A stretch of 64,000 nucleotides of DNA from Nematostella vectensis (taxonomy: Eukaryota; Cnidaria; Anthozoa; Actiniaria; Edwardsiidae), in NCBI RefSeq assembly GCF_932526225.1, contig NC_064037.1, positions 5,661,703 to 5,725,702 of the forward strand, in the 5' to 3' direction. The notes beneath the pieces are model-generated. The model did no database searches. It had not been told where the DNA came from and was given only the letters and a program-made list of their open reading frames with translations. The translations under genes were made by a program, and so were the position numbers. Shown one piece after another: positions 1 to 24,100 of this stretch. How positions within the stretch are numbered: position 1 is the stretch's first letter; every line of letters starts with the position of its first letter.

Positions 1-1577
1 AGTAAGGACCACACAAATATGTTTTGATCAAAATGCGCCAGCCCTTGAGTATCCCATGCTTGATCCGATACTTGTTTGTCTCGCATTTTCGCCATGACTA
101 CTCAATCGTTTATCCTGGTCTTATGTGATCATTGCCCTCATGCTCAGGAAATGGGTTCCCTTCCCCGATTCCCTTCGAATTCTTTTTTAACAAATTAACT
201 GAATAAAGAGTCTTGGCTCTCTCTCCATGCGCCATCTTTACGACCTACAATAGCAGAATTTGTATCTTTATTGCTTTGTCTTTGTTTTTTGTATGGTCTG
301 TCGGGACTCGAGGCCATGGGCAGTCTCCGTTTAACAGACCTCCCAACGGGTAGATATCTGTCATGTCTAGCTTGGAGCACCATAGATATTGGGCCAGGGA
401 AACTCAACACCCCTTCACCCTTCACCCTCTCCCACAGTGCCAACCACACGGTTCAAAGTCCGCTCTTGTGATCATTTTTCGCTGTAGGGCATATTTCGGT
501 GTATGTTAGTAATTAATTATCAGTAAATATGACAACTGGTTCTGGGTTTCTTTCCTAGGTATTCCATAAGCGCCATTTTACAGAAGTCAGTCATTGTCTT
601 TCTTGCTGACGCGCGGAATGTTTTTCATCGCTCAATATCGATCAGTCATTCACACCTCTTATTGGTAAATAGATTTGCATAATTTTCTATGGACTCGTGA
701 AGCTTTACAAAACAATATTCTCAAAAAGCCTAAAAGGATGCACCCCCTGCTAAACTAACACGAAGCACGAGTGAACAAAAACAAGAAATTGACCTTACTC
801 TTATTATAAGACCCTGTCAAAGTCCTACCCGCCTTCCCATAAGACGATAAACCCATCCGATTACGACTATATAGTGCCCCGCAGAAACGCATATAAAGAT
901 ACCGTTGGATAGGTTTCATATCCTTGTGTAATGAAAGAGTCAAGATAATCGAATGGAATACATTAGGTTTTCGTGAGGTTTTGCTAAAAAGTGTCTTTGG
1001 TTGTTTTACCTATTTTTCTTGATTCCCGACATACATCTGAAGTATAGCGGCTTTAAGCTAGGTAGCTATCCAAGTATTTTTCACCAGCTCAGGAAACGTA
1101 CAGGAAATAAAAATATATCCAACAAAATCCAATTTTCCATGGCTGACTGCAAATTTTTTAAATGTCAAAATGTTGCAATTTTTAGACCACAAGTACATAT
1201 TATCAATAAAGGTCGGGTTTTATTCTTTAAACGCGTACGTTAGGACGAAATTTATACCACTGGGACCCGCGCCTCCATACTTTCTTGAGGCTTCATTGCT
1301 CAGGGAACGTTTCACGTTTAAAACACGTGATAAAAAAAGCTTGCGACTTCATGTTAGACCGCTAAGAGCAGAGGTGAAATCTTTTGAATGTTCCCTGGGT
1401 TTTATTTTTAGTTAGTATAGCATTGTTTTCGAGCGATCCAAACCTCAGACCTTCAGTCGGAAAATGTTAATTCTAAATGTTCATTAGAATAATTTAATAA
1501 TTCTCTGATGTTCTTATAAAGAGTATTTGTCATGAAGCGTCACCATAAAAAAAAAAACTTGGAGGAACCGGATAATC
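1..1577. other. no gene recognised (probably intron of the minus-strand transporter)
   Basis: No open frame here resembles a known protein and I see no RNA gene. If the transporter exons to the right belong to a gene running leftwards, this is its first intron or flank. Confidence 0.4.
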
Positions 1578-1640
1578 TTCCCTGCTAGCAGAGGTCTCTT
1601 AGCGAAATTCATAGAAAAAAGGGCCTCTGCTAGCAGGGAA
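1578..1640. repeat. short foldback, 17-bp perfect arms
   Basis: The arm TTCCCTGCTAGCAGAGG at 1578-1594 is repeated inverted at 1624-1640 around a 29-base loop. Part of the same motif (CCCTGCTAGCA) recurs near 23722, so this may be a tiny non-autonomous DNA element. I see no clear target-site duplication. Confidence 0.6.
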
Positions 1641-1964
1641 CGAATCATCCAGTATGTTTATCTAACAGACTCTACAGTGCGATGAAGTCACAAAATTACA
1701 CAAATAGCAAAATAGAATAGTGGTGTTATACACGGTAACACATCAACACGAAAAAAAACAAAAAACATCCAAAGCCTCTTATCGCTTTTGTGTAGTTTTC
1801 TTTGTTTCGGCTGTACAAACACTGGGACATTTTATCTTGGTTTCGCTAGAGAAACATTATTATAAATACTGTGGGTTACCGGTTATAAAATTCTAATTGT
1901 TATGCAATATGAATTTTGAAATCGGATGCACGCAGGCTACCGCTTTGTCGACAGACAAACTTAC

Positions 1965-2118
1965 CCGTCGCTGATTCGCCTTGCTTGAAGACTTGGAGGA
2001 ATTCAATAAAAAACGTCCCGAATGAATTTTGAATACCCAAAACTAAAAACTGAACCAAAAACGAAGCTAAACACACTACCCATGACCAGCCTGAATCTAA
2101 GGTAGAGCTAAGTGGCAT
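1965..2118 (-). CDS. SLC16-like (monocarboxylate transporter family) first coding exon, copy 1
   Basis: On the minus strand an ATG at 2118 opens MPLSSTLDSGWSWVVC, followed by a hydrophobic helix and NSFGTFFIEFL. The exon ends in phase 1 at a GTAAGT donor (1964 downwards). The D-S-G-W-S-W-V-V stretch matches the conserved [D/E]-G-[G/S]-W-x-W motif at the start of transmembrane helix 1 in SLC16 monocarboxylate transporters, which move lactate, pyruvate and related substrates across the plasma membrane with protons. Only this first helix lies in the window; later exons would be to the left of base 1. An upstream in-frame ATG at 2184 is possible, but copy 2 has a splice acceptor in the equivalent place, so I chose 2118. 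The specific substrate cannot be told. Confidence 0.7.
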
Positions 2119-4235
2119 ATTCCACGCGCCAAAATTATCAATAAACCTTGAGATGACCCAGCGCCACTGAGGTCTTAACTTCACGTGACGCTCTAGCCAA
2201 AGAAAGTGTTATACCGCCTGGCTTATCTCGGGGCAAACCCTTACTTTGGTTAAATATTACCTAGCGTGATCTCGCTCCGACATCCAGGGTCTCAGAAAGC
2301 AGCGAACAATTTACGACAGAAAGTCGAGGGATCGAAATTTTGTTATGTATTGCGTACCAAGGGGTTTTTCATTACAATAACAAGACAGAGGCTGGTATTA
2401 CTAGGAGCTGAAACTAGTTTGACCAGTTTTTAACACTCCGTCGCGTTCAAAACCATATTCAATTCAAATTTTTAATTTTGAATAAAACGTAATACTTTTT
2501 AGTTCTGTCCCTGATTTAGTCGGTAAACACTTTATATGCTTTAGGGTTTCTTTGAAGGCTGCCGAATATACGGTCTCTGTATTCGTCGGTTTCGGTAAAG
2601 AAATATTTTGATCACAAATATAGCGTGACAAGAAATTGAACAGGTACAGTACATAATAAATAAGCCTGCGAGCTGGCTCTCCTGTGTGTTTCCGTTGTTC
2701 ACGGATCGTGGCGCAAAGAGTGGGGTGAGGGGGAAAGGGCTTTTTGGTCGCCACAGGAACCCCGACACCCACAAAAGAGAAATTCCCGAAATAAACCAAC
2801 TGGAGAGCCGGCCAGCACGCAGACTAATTATAAATAGGACTGCGGATTTAAAAATTCACGGATCACTAACTTTTATGCAAAGTAGTGTTTTTAAAAACCC
2901 GTGAAATACTTTTTAGTTTATTTAGTACTATTACATTTTACTTTGTTCTCTTTTGCTGTTCTGGGTTGACTATACATTTTAACAATTACATTTTGCTTCA
3001 CGGCATTTTTGGCCCCGAAAATCACGCTCTTAATTACAGATAACTGTGCAAATGGCATGTGTACTTTCGCGGAGGTGGCCTTGGGAGCGCCCGCAAAGTA
3101 CGCTTGCTCTTCGATCATGAATCGCGCTATAAAAGGGATCGCTCCGCCCCCTTTTTCGAAAGCTCTCGCACAAGTCGTCGCCATTCAAAGTTAGACTTCA
3201 GTGAGTGGCGGACCTCTGAAACTGCCAGAAGAAAACATAGCAAAAAGTAAAGCCTTACGGCAAACTACGACAACTGTAAAGTACAATAGATTGTTAAAGA
3301 ACTATCAGGCTTATTCTGGAAAGTGTTTGGAGTCAATTGTCTTTAAAAACAAGAACAAAAATTGTCATTGAGAAATCAAACACAGCGCGCGCGCTCGTTT
3401 GAATTGAAAAATAAAATTAAAAAACAGCGGGCGCGCGCTCATTTGAAATGCGCGAACAAACAACAAATTTTCAAAATTCATCAGTTCAAAATCTATCTAA
3501 TCCTCCCTTGTTTTTCATTTTGTTATGACAAAAGGCTAATAAATAGACTGTGTTTACTTCAATGATGTGTCTTCGACCAATCTTGAGCTCTATTACACCT
3601 TTCTGGCTTCTCTCAACGGCAAGGCAAATCCCTTTTAGTGCGCGTCCGCGTTAAAGGTTTCGTTTGACGTGCCCGAAATGTTTCACCTACTGCTTCTGTT
3701 ACGAAAATGGTATAAATGACAAAAATGCGGCATACCAACACAAAAAATAATTCAAAGCCTCTTATCATGGTTGAGTAACTTCCTTTGTTTCGGCATAAAG
3801 ATATTGAAATATTTTATCTTGTGCTCGCGTGAAGATAATATTGATACATTCTTTTTTTTTCTCTATGAGAACCTTTTGTAGAAGAACGACCAGCCTGAGA
3901 TTTCATTTGCTGAGAACATACTGAGGATCAGATAGCAGCAAAATATTGTTTCGTTTGTTTGATGTGTTCTAAACTACAGAATTATAATGTGTTCGTGATT
4001 AACATATTAATGGTACTGATATTGAATATGTCTAATTCTTTTACTAATTAATCATTGAGAATCATATTTTTAAAGTACACTTAAATTAAAGAGCATCGTT
4101 TAGAACCATTTTCAGCACTGAATGCTCCAAAAATAAGAAACCTCCCAGCCTCAAATGAAAATTAGTTTTGTTTTAAAAAAAAAGGGGGGGTGTATTGTAG
4201 GTTGTCGCTTTGCCGGCAGACCTAGTAAAACTTAC
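2119..4235. other. region between the two transporter exon copies
   Basis: No further transporter exons are visible here, which argues that copy 2 is not a separate gene complete within this interval. Bases 3730-3850 resemble 1741-1870, so the duplication includes intron sequence. A possible element at about 2661-2824 has imperfect inverted ends, GCCTGCGAGCTGGCTCTCC against GGAGAGCCGGCCAGCACGC. A TATAAAAG string at 3128 is not treated as a promoter. Confidence 0.4.
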
Positions 4236-4389
4236 CCGTTGCGGACTCGCCTTGCTTGAAGTCTTGAAGGAATTCAATAAAAAACGTCCCGAATGAATTT
4301 TGAGTACCCAAAACTAAAAACTGAACCAAAAACGAAGCAATACATACAACCCACGACCAGCCTGAATCGACGCTAGAGCTATGCGGCAT
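4236..4389 (-). CDS. SLC16-like first coding exon, copy 2
   Basis: This exon has the same length (154 bases) and phase as copy 1 and begins MPHSSSVDSGWSWVVC at 4389. It continues with a hydrophobic helix and NSFGTFFIEFLQDFKQGES, then a GTAAG donor. A TTTTCACAG acceptor lies just upstream of the ATG, so the start codon follows a short 5' untranslated stretch of the exon. The two copies differ at about ten residues, mostly conservative, which suggests both are or recently were under selection. It could be an alternative first exon sharing downstream exons with copy 1, or the start of a duplicated gene. The family call rests on the helix-1 motif only. Confidence 0.7.
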
Positions 4390-5226
4390 TTTCCACGGGC
4401 TAAAATTATCGATAAACTGTGAAAAGACACAGAAGTCACGAGAACTTACGTGTTTTCGTTACGTACCCAAAAGTATCCCATTGCGTTTATCATGGCCAAT
4501 CAAAAGAAATAGCTAAACCATGAAATTTTCACTGTTTACCTCGCTCCACCTCCAACCCAGCCTCCCGGGTGAACCGCGGACAAGTTTGTTGAGACCCATA
4601 GCAATTCAAACAGGGGCGATAGGGGCAAGTCCCTGCACGTTTCACTGTTTCACGAGTAATCACGTTCCACGATAAACTGACGACATGGATCAATCTTTTC
4701 TCGGAAATCACCATTCGCGATTTTTAAAGAGCATAGATCACGATTCGCGCTGATTAAATTTTGCCATTCACGAATCAAGCAAAGTTTGCAATCACGGAAC
4801 ACGGTTTTCCAATTTTTTTTTTCACGATTTACAATAAACAAAAAAGCCCGTCCTTGGGTCACGAAAATAACCCTTATTGCCCCTGTTTAAAAAAAAATAT
4901 ACAGTGGTGGGGGTGAATTTCAGGAGGGGGCACTCATGGTTTGTATAGACTAGCTAAATGCTTCTTTGTGGATTAGAGTTGCTGACAATAATTTAATTTT
5001 CTTTTATACTTGTCACTGGACGCTTGAGTTTATACTCCCTCCCCCCACAAACTCTCCGGCACCCTCCCCCTTCCATGTCACCCGGGTTAATATCCCCTAT
5101 CTCCGTGATGATACCACCTTTCCCCGCCCTCTAGTGCCACAAGTCAAGCAACACTGAGCCTCAAGAATTTTCTATTGAGGAGTCCGTAGGTACATTATGG
5201 GTACATCTGTACACAGGCATCGACCC
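4390..5226. other. no gene recognised
   Basis: AT-rich flank upstream of the transporter exon. I see only poly-purine and poly-pyrimidine runs and no convincing exon. Confidence 0.4.
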
Positions 5227-5234
5227 TTCTATTA

Positions 5235-5673
5235 GTGAACTTTAGAAGCACACTAGCATACACACATTGGCACCAGTCGGGCCAAGACGGGACGCTAGCA
5301 CAGTCTATTACCCGTGCAGTTCGGCAACCATGGACAGCTGTTTCGTCCTTATTAGGACTCGTCAGCATGGCATAGCCGGTTTGCCTCAGTTAAACTTCAT
5401 CGGCAAAAAAACTGCAGGGCGACTTCGACTCGAACGAAGTGCTTTAAACCACAGCTCAGATCCATGTGGGATCTAGAGCTGCGACCGGGCTAGCGTGATG
5501 CCAATTGTGCGGATCACTCATGCGACCTTTGCTAGTCTAAAACTCCGTCGGATAGCCAAACTATCCTCAGCTGTCCATGGTTGCCGAACTGCACGGGTAA
5601 TAGACTGTGCTAGCGTCCCGTCTTGGCCCGACTGGTGCCAATGTGTGTATGCTAGTGTGCTTCTAAAGTTCAC
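5235..5673. mobile_element. non-autonomous DNA transposon, perfect 106-bp terminal inverted repeats
   Basis: Bases 5235-5340 (starting GTGAACTTTAGAAGC, ending GGACAGCTG) are the exact reverse complement of 5568-5673. The unit is flanked by the 8-bp direct repeat TTCTATTA at 5227-5234 and 5674-5681. The 227-base centre has no coding potential. An 8-bp target duplication fits hAT, P or Merlin-type elements, while arms this long recall Mutator-like elements (usually 9-11 bp). Arm identity implies recent activity or gene conversion. Confidence 0.9.
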
Positions 5674-5681
5674 TTCTATTA

Positions 5682-6021
5682 GTGTACACGATTACAAACC
5701 CAACAAGATTGATTGATTGAGGTGTGCTACCTTTTCCTCAAGCTCAGCAGACGTGGAGTCCTGGTGAACTACTTGCTCCTTTTATCCCCTCACATCCGTA
5801 CCAAGTTTTCCCCTCTCAGCATCATGGATAAATTATCCCACGATGCAGCTCCAAAATAATATATCCCATGATGCATTGGGTTACCAAAATAATGTCATGG
5901 GGGGCAATCTGATAAACAGAACGAATAAATGCAGCAAAGCGCTATCTCTCGCTAAATATGTGTTGTATTACGATCATCCATGGAGGAAATCTTGAGCTGA
6001 TCAGTGCCTTTAAAAGGTAGA
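5682..6021 (+). other. 5' flank of TBCCD1
   Basis: Gap between the transposon and the TBCCD1 start codon. It should contain the promoter and 5' untranslated region, but I recognise no core promoter motif. Two similar segments with CCCACGATGCA and CCCATGATGCA lie near 5837-5877. Confidence 0.35.
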
Positions 6022-19143
<13,122 letters not shown>

Positions 19144-19674
19144 CAAGTCAAGTACATCAGATCATAGCGACCATTGACAAGCTGATCGTTATGTTAAGCG
19201 TCAAGTCAAGTATCTCAGATCTCAGCGAACATTCAAGTAGCTCAGATCCCAGCGAAAATGCTCTTCAAAAGCAGATCGCTACGTTGGAGCTCAGATATCA
19301 GCGAGCCTTGATTCCACTAGCTTATCGCCACCTGAAGCGTACTTGGGTGATTAATTCGAGGATACTACTATGTCTGTAATTCCTTCTCCACTACTGGGAA
19401 CTTTATACGTCGAGCTTGCCACTAAGGACAGAACAGAGAGCTGAGTAGCGGTGCTGTCGTCAGACTGTCATACCGTCCATTGTGACTCAGGGCGTATTCC
19501 CCATTATGACTAGGGCGTGTTCCCTTTTCCCTTTAATTGAAGGGCGTGAGGACCTGTACGCTATTACGGCACGGCGTACCTGCGACTTAGGTTAATCGCC
19601 GAACTCACGCTCATTAGTTTCGATAAAATCCATTACGGCTTCTGTCAGTTTAAAGCCTTGTTTTCATGGCCTGG

Positions 19675-19920
19675 CCTATACGTAGATGGCTACGTAGATG
19701 ACCTATACGTAGATGGCTACGTAGATGACCTATACGTAGATGGCTACGTAGATGACCTATACGTAGATGGCTACGTAGATGACCTATACGTAGATGGCTA
19801 CGTAGATGACCTATACGTAGATGGCTACGTAGATGACCTATACGTAGATGGCTACGTAGATGACCTATACGTAGATGGCTACGTAGATTACCTATACGTA
19901 GATGGCTACGTAGATGGCTT
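19675..19920. repeat. 27-bp intergenic minisatellite, about 9 copies
   Basis: The unit consists of TACGTAGATGGC plus TACGTAGATGACCTA, so TACGTA, a palindrome, occurs twice per unit. Copies are nearly identical. It lies between TBCCD1 and GGNBP2 and is not linked to a recognised exon. Confidence 0.93.
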
Positions 19921-21123
19921 TCAATCACACCTCATAGCAATGTGTTGACCAATCAGAGGACAAAAATTATGGTCTGTTACAAATTGATTGACTTAGTTAG
20001 AAGTGGTTTTAGCATTTTGAAAACCTTGGCGATAGTCTTAGAATACTCTAAATCGCAGTGGCCACAAATGCTAGAAACACAAGAGATCACATGGAAACAT
20101 TGGGGACCATCGACGTGCCCCCGACGCCCTCCCCGAGGGTAAAATACAAAACGAATAATTTTAGTGATAAGTGCCGAAACACTTAACCATCTTTTCATTG
20201 TCCCATTTTTGTAAAACGAAAAGTCTAGCAAACCATGCGCAAAATCTTGTTATAGGGAACCCCCCCTTTCTACAGTTAGACTCGCGTGAACACGTTCTGT
20301 TGGAAATAAAGGACTTAAAAAAATAATCCAACGTGTTAGTAGTCAAGTTAGTAGTCAAGTTAGCGCTCTCTGTTACTGCTGAAACTCCACAGAAACGCTT
20401 GCTACGCAGGCTAAAACGTAAGTGACTAGCCCAGACCTGGATTCTCTTTGCGCTCGACATTCTGGCTCGCGGGAAAGGGCGAGAATGTCGAGCGCAAATA
20501 GAGTCATGTCCTGATTTAAAAGTTCTCAGTCACCTACGACTAGGCGATTTTATGCGCCGTACGAGCGAATTCAATCAGCGGTGATGATCGCTAACGGATT
20601 TGATCGCCGGTGATCGCTAGCGAATTTGATCGCCATTATCGGACGAATTAGACGTCTAGCCTGAAGCAGACAGACCTCGTATAAAATCGCCCAGCGTGTT
20701 ACCCTGGAAACAAGTTTTTTTTTAAAGAAGGAAAGCGGGAGTTTTTTTTTTTTTTTTTTTTTACATATACACTCTTTTTTTATAAGAACGTATGCATGCC
20801 TCGGCATGTTCTTAACATGTTCTTAAAATCTGGTCGCCTGCGACAGTAGGCACCCGCTCTCATCACAGTTTTGGCGCGCGTTCCACTCGTACTCAGTCCC
20901 TTCAAACAAATTTGCAAAGGCTCCCGGGTGGGCGCATGCGCGCCTGCATGATGAAATTGTAGGAGGACAAATCTAAGGAAGTGGTTTATATACACAACTG
21001 GACAAAATCGCACAGAAATTCCTACTAAATTGCTAACCAGAGTATTTATGGGATCACAGTGAACCTTGTACTGGACTTGAAGAAGATATCTTTGGAATTT
21101 TAAAGCTAAAGTCACGATTTATC
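19921..21123. other. TBCCD1-GGNBP2 intergenic region
   Basis: No gene recognised. It contains a hairpin at 20447-20498, a T tract near 20740, and short GATCGC repeats near 20580-20635. The GGNBP2 promoter should lie at its right end; no TATA-like motif stands out. Confidence 0.4.
20447..20498. repeat. 17-bp perfect hairpin
   Basis: TTTGCGCTCGACATTCT at 20447-20463 is repeated inverted at 20482-20498 around an 18-base GC-rich loop. This could be the core of a small foldback element. Confidence 0.65.
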
Positions 21124-24100
21124 ATGGCAAAACTGGTGGCTGTGTGTCGCGACGAAATGGATTTTCCTTTCGAACGACGCCAAATCCCACTGATCATAGA
21201 AGAAGCCCTTACGGTAACGGCTTTATTTCTGCTTTCCTTTAGTCCTCTGACCCTTCATACTAACTCCTAGAGGAAACACATATAAACATTGATGCAGATT
21301 TTATAGATAATCCGTAACGTGTAAACTAATGTTGTTTTTTTCTCTCGTAGATGGTTATGGAGATTCCAGAGAATATTTTTTCCACGAGATGTGTTTGTGA
21401 AAACGAACTTCGGGATTTTGTAAAGGTATTTTCATGGCCACTTTGTTATTATTTACCCTGTCAACGTATTAATTATGGCAAGAATCGAGACTATTCTTAT
21501 CAGACGAACGTAAAAATTCGTGAATATATCTGTTCATTAATCCATATACATTGACAAGTTTTCTTCTTCGAAAAAAAAAATCTGGTCAGCCTTAGTCAGT
21601 ATCCAGCCTTAATCCCAGAAACTTGTTGTTATCAAGGTTCAATCTTGCACCGAAATCAATCGTGAACTCAATATTCATGTGCCCCAGCCGATATTATCAA
21701 GTTTTTTACCAAAATTTCCGTTTGAAACTCGATGCGTTGAAATGTAAATAAAGAATAAATCACGGTAGTTGACTGATAAAAGATGTGTGTTTGTGATTTA
21801 GCGTTATGGATGCCTGGACTTGGAAGAGCTCGCTGTTGCCCTAATGGTGCGACAAAAGGAAGTGTTTTCTCTGCTCTCTCACTCAGTTCCCTGCGTTGGA
21901 TGTCGGAGGAGGTAAAATAGTTGTTGAATATTTTCGACATTATCTTGTCAATGTCTATGAAATTAGCTTATTGATACAAAATTAATTATTCATTCAATAT
22001 CTTATAATCCATAGCCATGTAGACCATATCTCTCTCTAAAGTTCCTTAGCTTTACTTTCATTCTCTTTGAAGCTAATCTAGGAATAGTGTCCACAGTTCA
22101 TTTGTTTTATTTGTCATGACCTAGCATGTATTTTCTTTTATAAGTTTTTTTTTCCTAAACTATATTTCACAGAGGAGGGAAAAAAAGATTTTTAGACTTA
22201 CCTATTTCACATATCCTTGTGATATTTAATTTTTCTCAAAGCTTATAAGTTATGTGTAACTATGTTTAAAGTCACTGTAACAGATAACAAATTAGCGATC
22301 TATATACTTACTGTATATACACCTATTTCAAATAAGGTTGAACTCAAGAACCCATGCATCATAACCCGGGGTGGGTCATTGGTAGCGTATAAATGGCTGA
22401 ATCCTTGTATCTGAAAGCCATATGAATGTTCATAAGAATGTAAACAAGAATTCAACAGCTTTTGAGACCCGGATTTGTATTTTTTAACTCTTATTTACTT
22501 ATTTACTTGATACCCATGAATCACTGCAGGCTACGGCAGATTCTTCAACAGATTTCACAGATTCTTGGAGTGCAACCTTATTTGAAATAGGTGTTTACAG
22601 CCTCGATCAAGGAGATTTGGGAGTTAATCTGGGATTTGAAAGTAAATATTAGATTTTAAAATCCAGAATTACAAAATACAGTTCACAGAAAAGTGCTTTT
22701 TGAAATACTCCCATTCAGATGATGACAAGGTGGAAATTTCTCACCTCTCACGTCAGATTTGGACATGCTCAAAGTGAATGGGTGTTGTTGTGAGAGTGTG
22801 ACAGTGAATAAAAGTGTAAAATTTGAAATTTGCATAGACTCTTATTTCCATTTGAACAAAACTTAAGACATACTGTAGCCCTGTAAAGATGCATTGTGAT
22901 TGTGGTCAAATCTCTGTCCAGCAAACAGCACAAGATATCTATTTCAACTGCCCTTGACCTTGATTGCGATGTTGTTTCAGTGTTGAACGCCTGTACACTC
23001 AGCTGGTTGAGTCAGGCCAACCCGCACTTGAACCACTCATCATCAGCTCGTCTGGAAGTAAGTCTGGTATTTTTAAAGAACAGAGGAACCTCAATAGAGG
23101 GAAACTTCACATCATGATAATTTCTGTATATCCACCTTGACCACAAACAACCACCAAGACCCATCTGTAGTATTTATTTGTTGCCTAAATTATTTTTCCT
23201 GAAGGCTATACTTGCTCTTGACAGATGCAACTTCTGTTAATTTTTTTACAGTTTTGACGGTGAGTCATTCATTCCTCAAGGACCCCAAGCTAATCTATGC
23301 TCTGTTCTACGATCATGGGTAAGTCTAGTGTAAGCTAAGAACATGTCACTACTGTCGGCTACTCTTATCAAAATAAAAAGAAATCCCTGATGTGATTGAA
23401 ATGTGTAGTGAAAATGGCATCAATCTAAATACAGTAGAGAGCTCAAGACTTGTGTTTATTCTACTTGAGAGTGACTTGAAAGCATCAACTCATAGAATAT
23501 TCACAAGCTTGAGCTTGTTTGCAAGTGATTGATTATTAGTTCTACAGTCCATTATCAGGATGATTCAGAATTTTTTCATCTTTAAGTGTTTATTTACAAC
23601 TTAAAGTTGTGGTGTACTGTAGACATGCTTGGTAGTAATACAAAGACACAAGGCTTAAAACGAAACAAAACACAAACAGTGTAAGAATTATAGCACTTGA
23701 CCAACTCACGGTCATCATCCCTGCTAGCACTAGAGGCAACACGCATTGCGAAGGATAGTAGTTAAATAAGCGAAGCGACTGACTTTGAAGGGAGTGGACT
23801 ACGTGTAGTGCCAGTCTAGCTGTCAAGACAATATTATTGTTGTAAGGCTAACACTAATTTTTGTTTTGTTCCCAGGTCAAGACTAAATGAGCTTGTTGAG
23901 GCAATTCCGAAAAGCAGACGAAACAGGTTAGAAAAAAGATAATATGGGTGTAATAATAAGGATAACACTGTATATTTTATTCACCTTCATGTTTATGGTT
24001 ATTATTCTTAAAAAAATAAAGAAGTTAATATGTAGATATAATATTTCTTTTTTATTTCAATGAGGTTTTGGACCACCCACTGTATTGTGCTTGTGTAATT

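Noticed and set aside
3128-3135. TATA box (CTATAAAAGGG) as a promoter
   Set aside because: The same string occurs in the terminal repeat of the TTAA-flanked element at 53388, so it may be a transposon relic, and no gene begins downstream.
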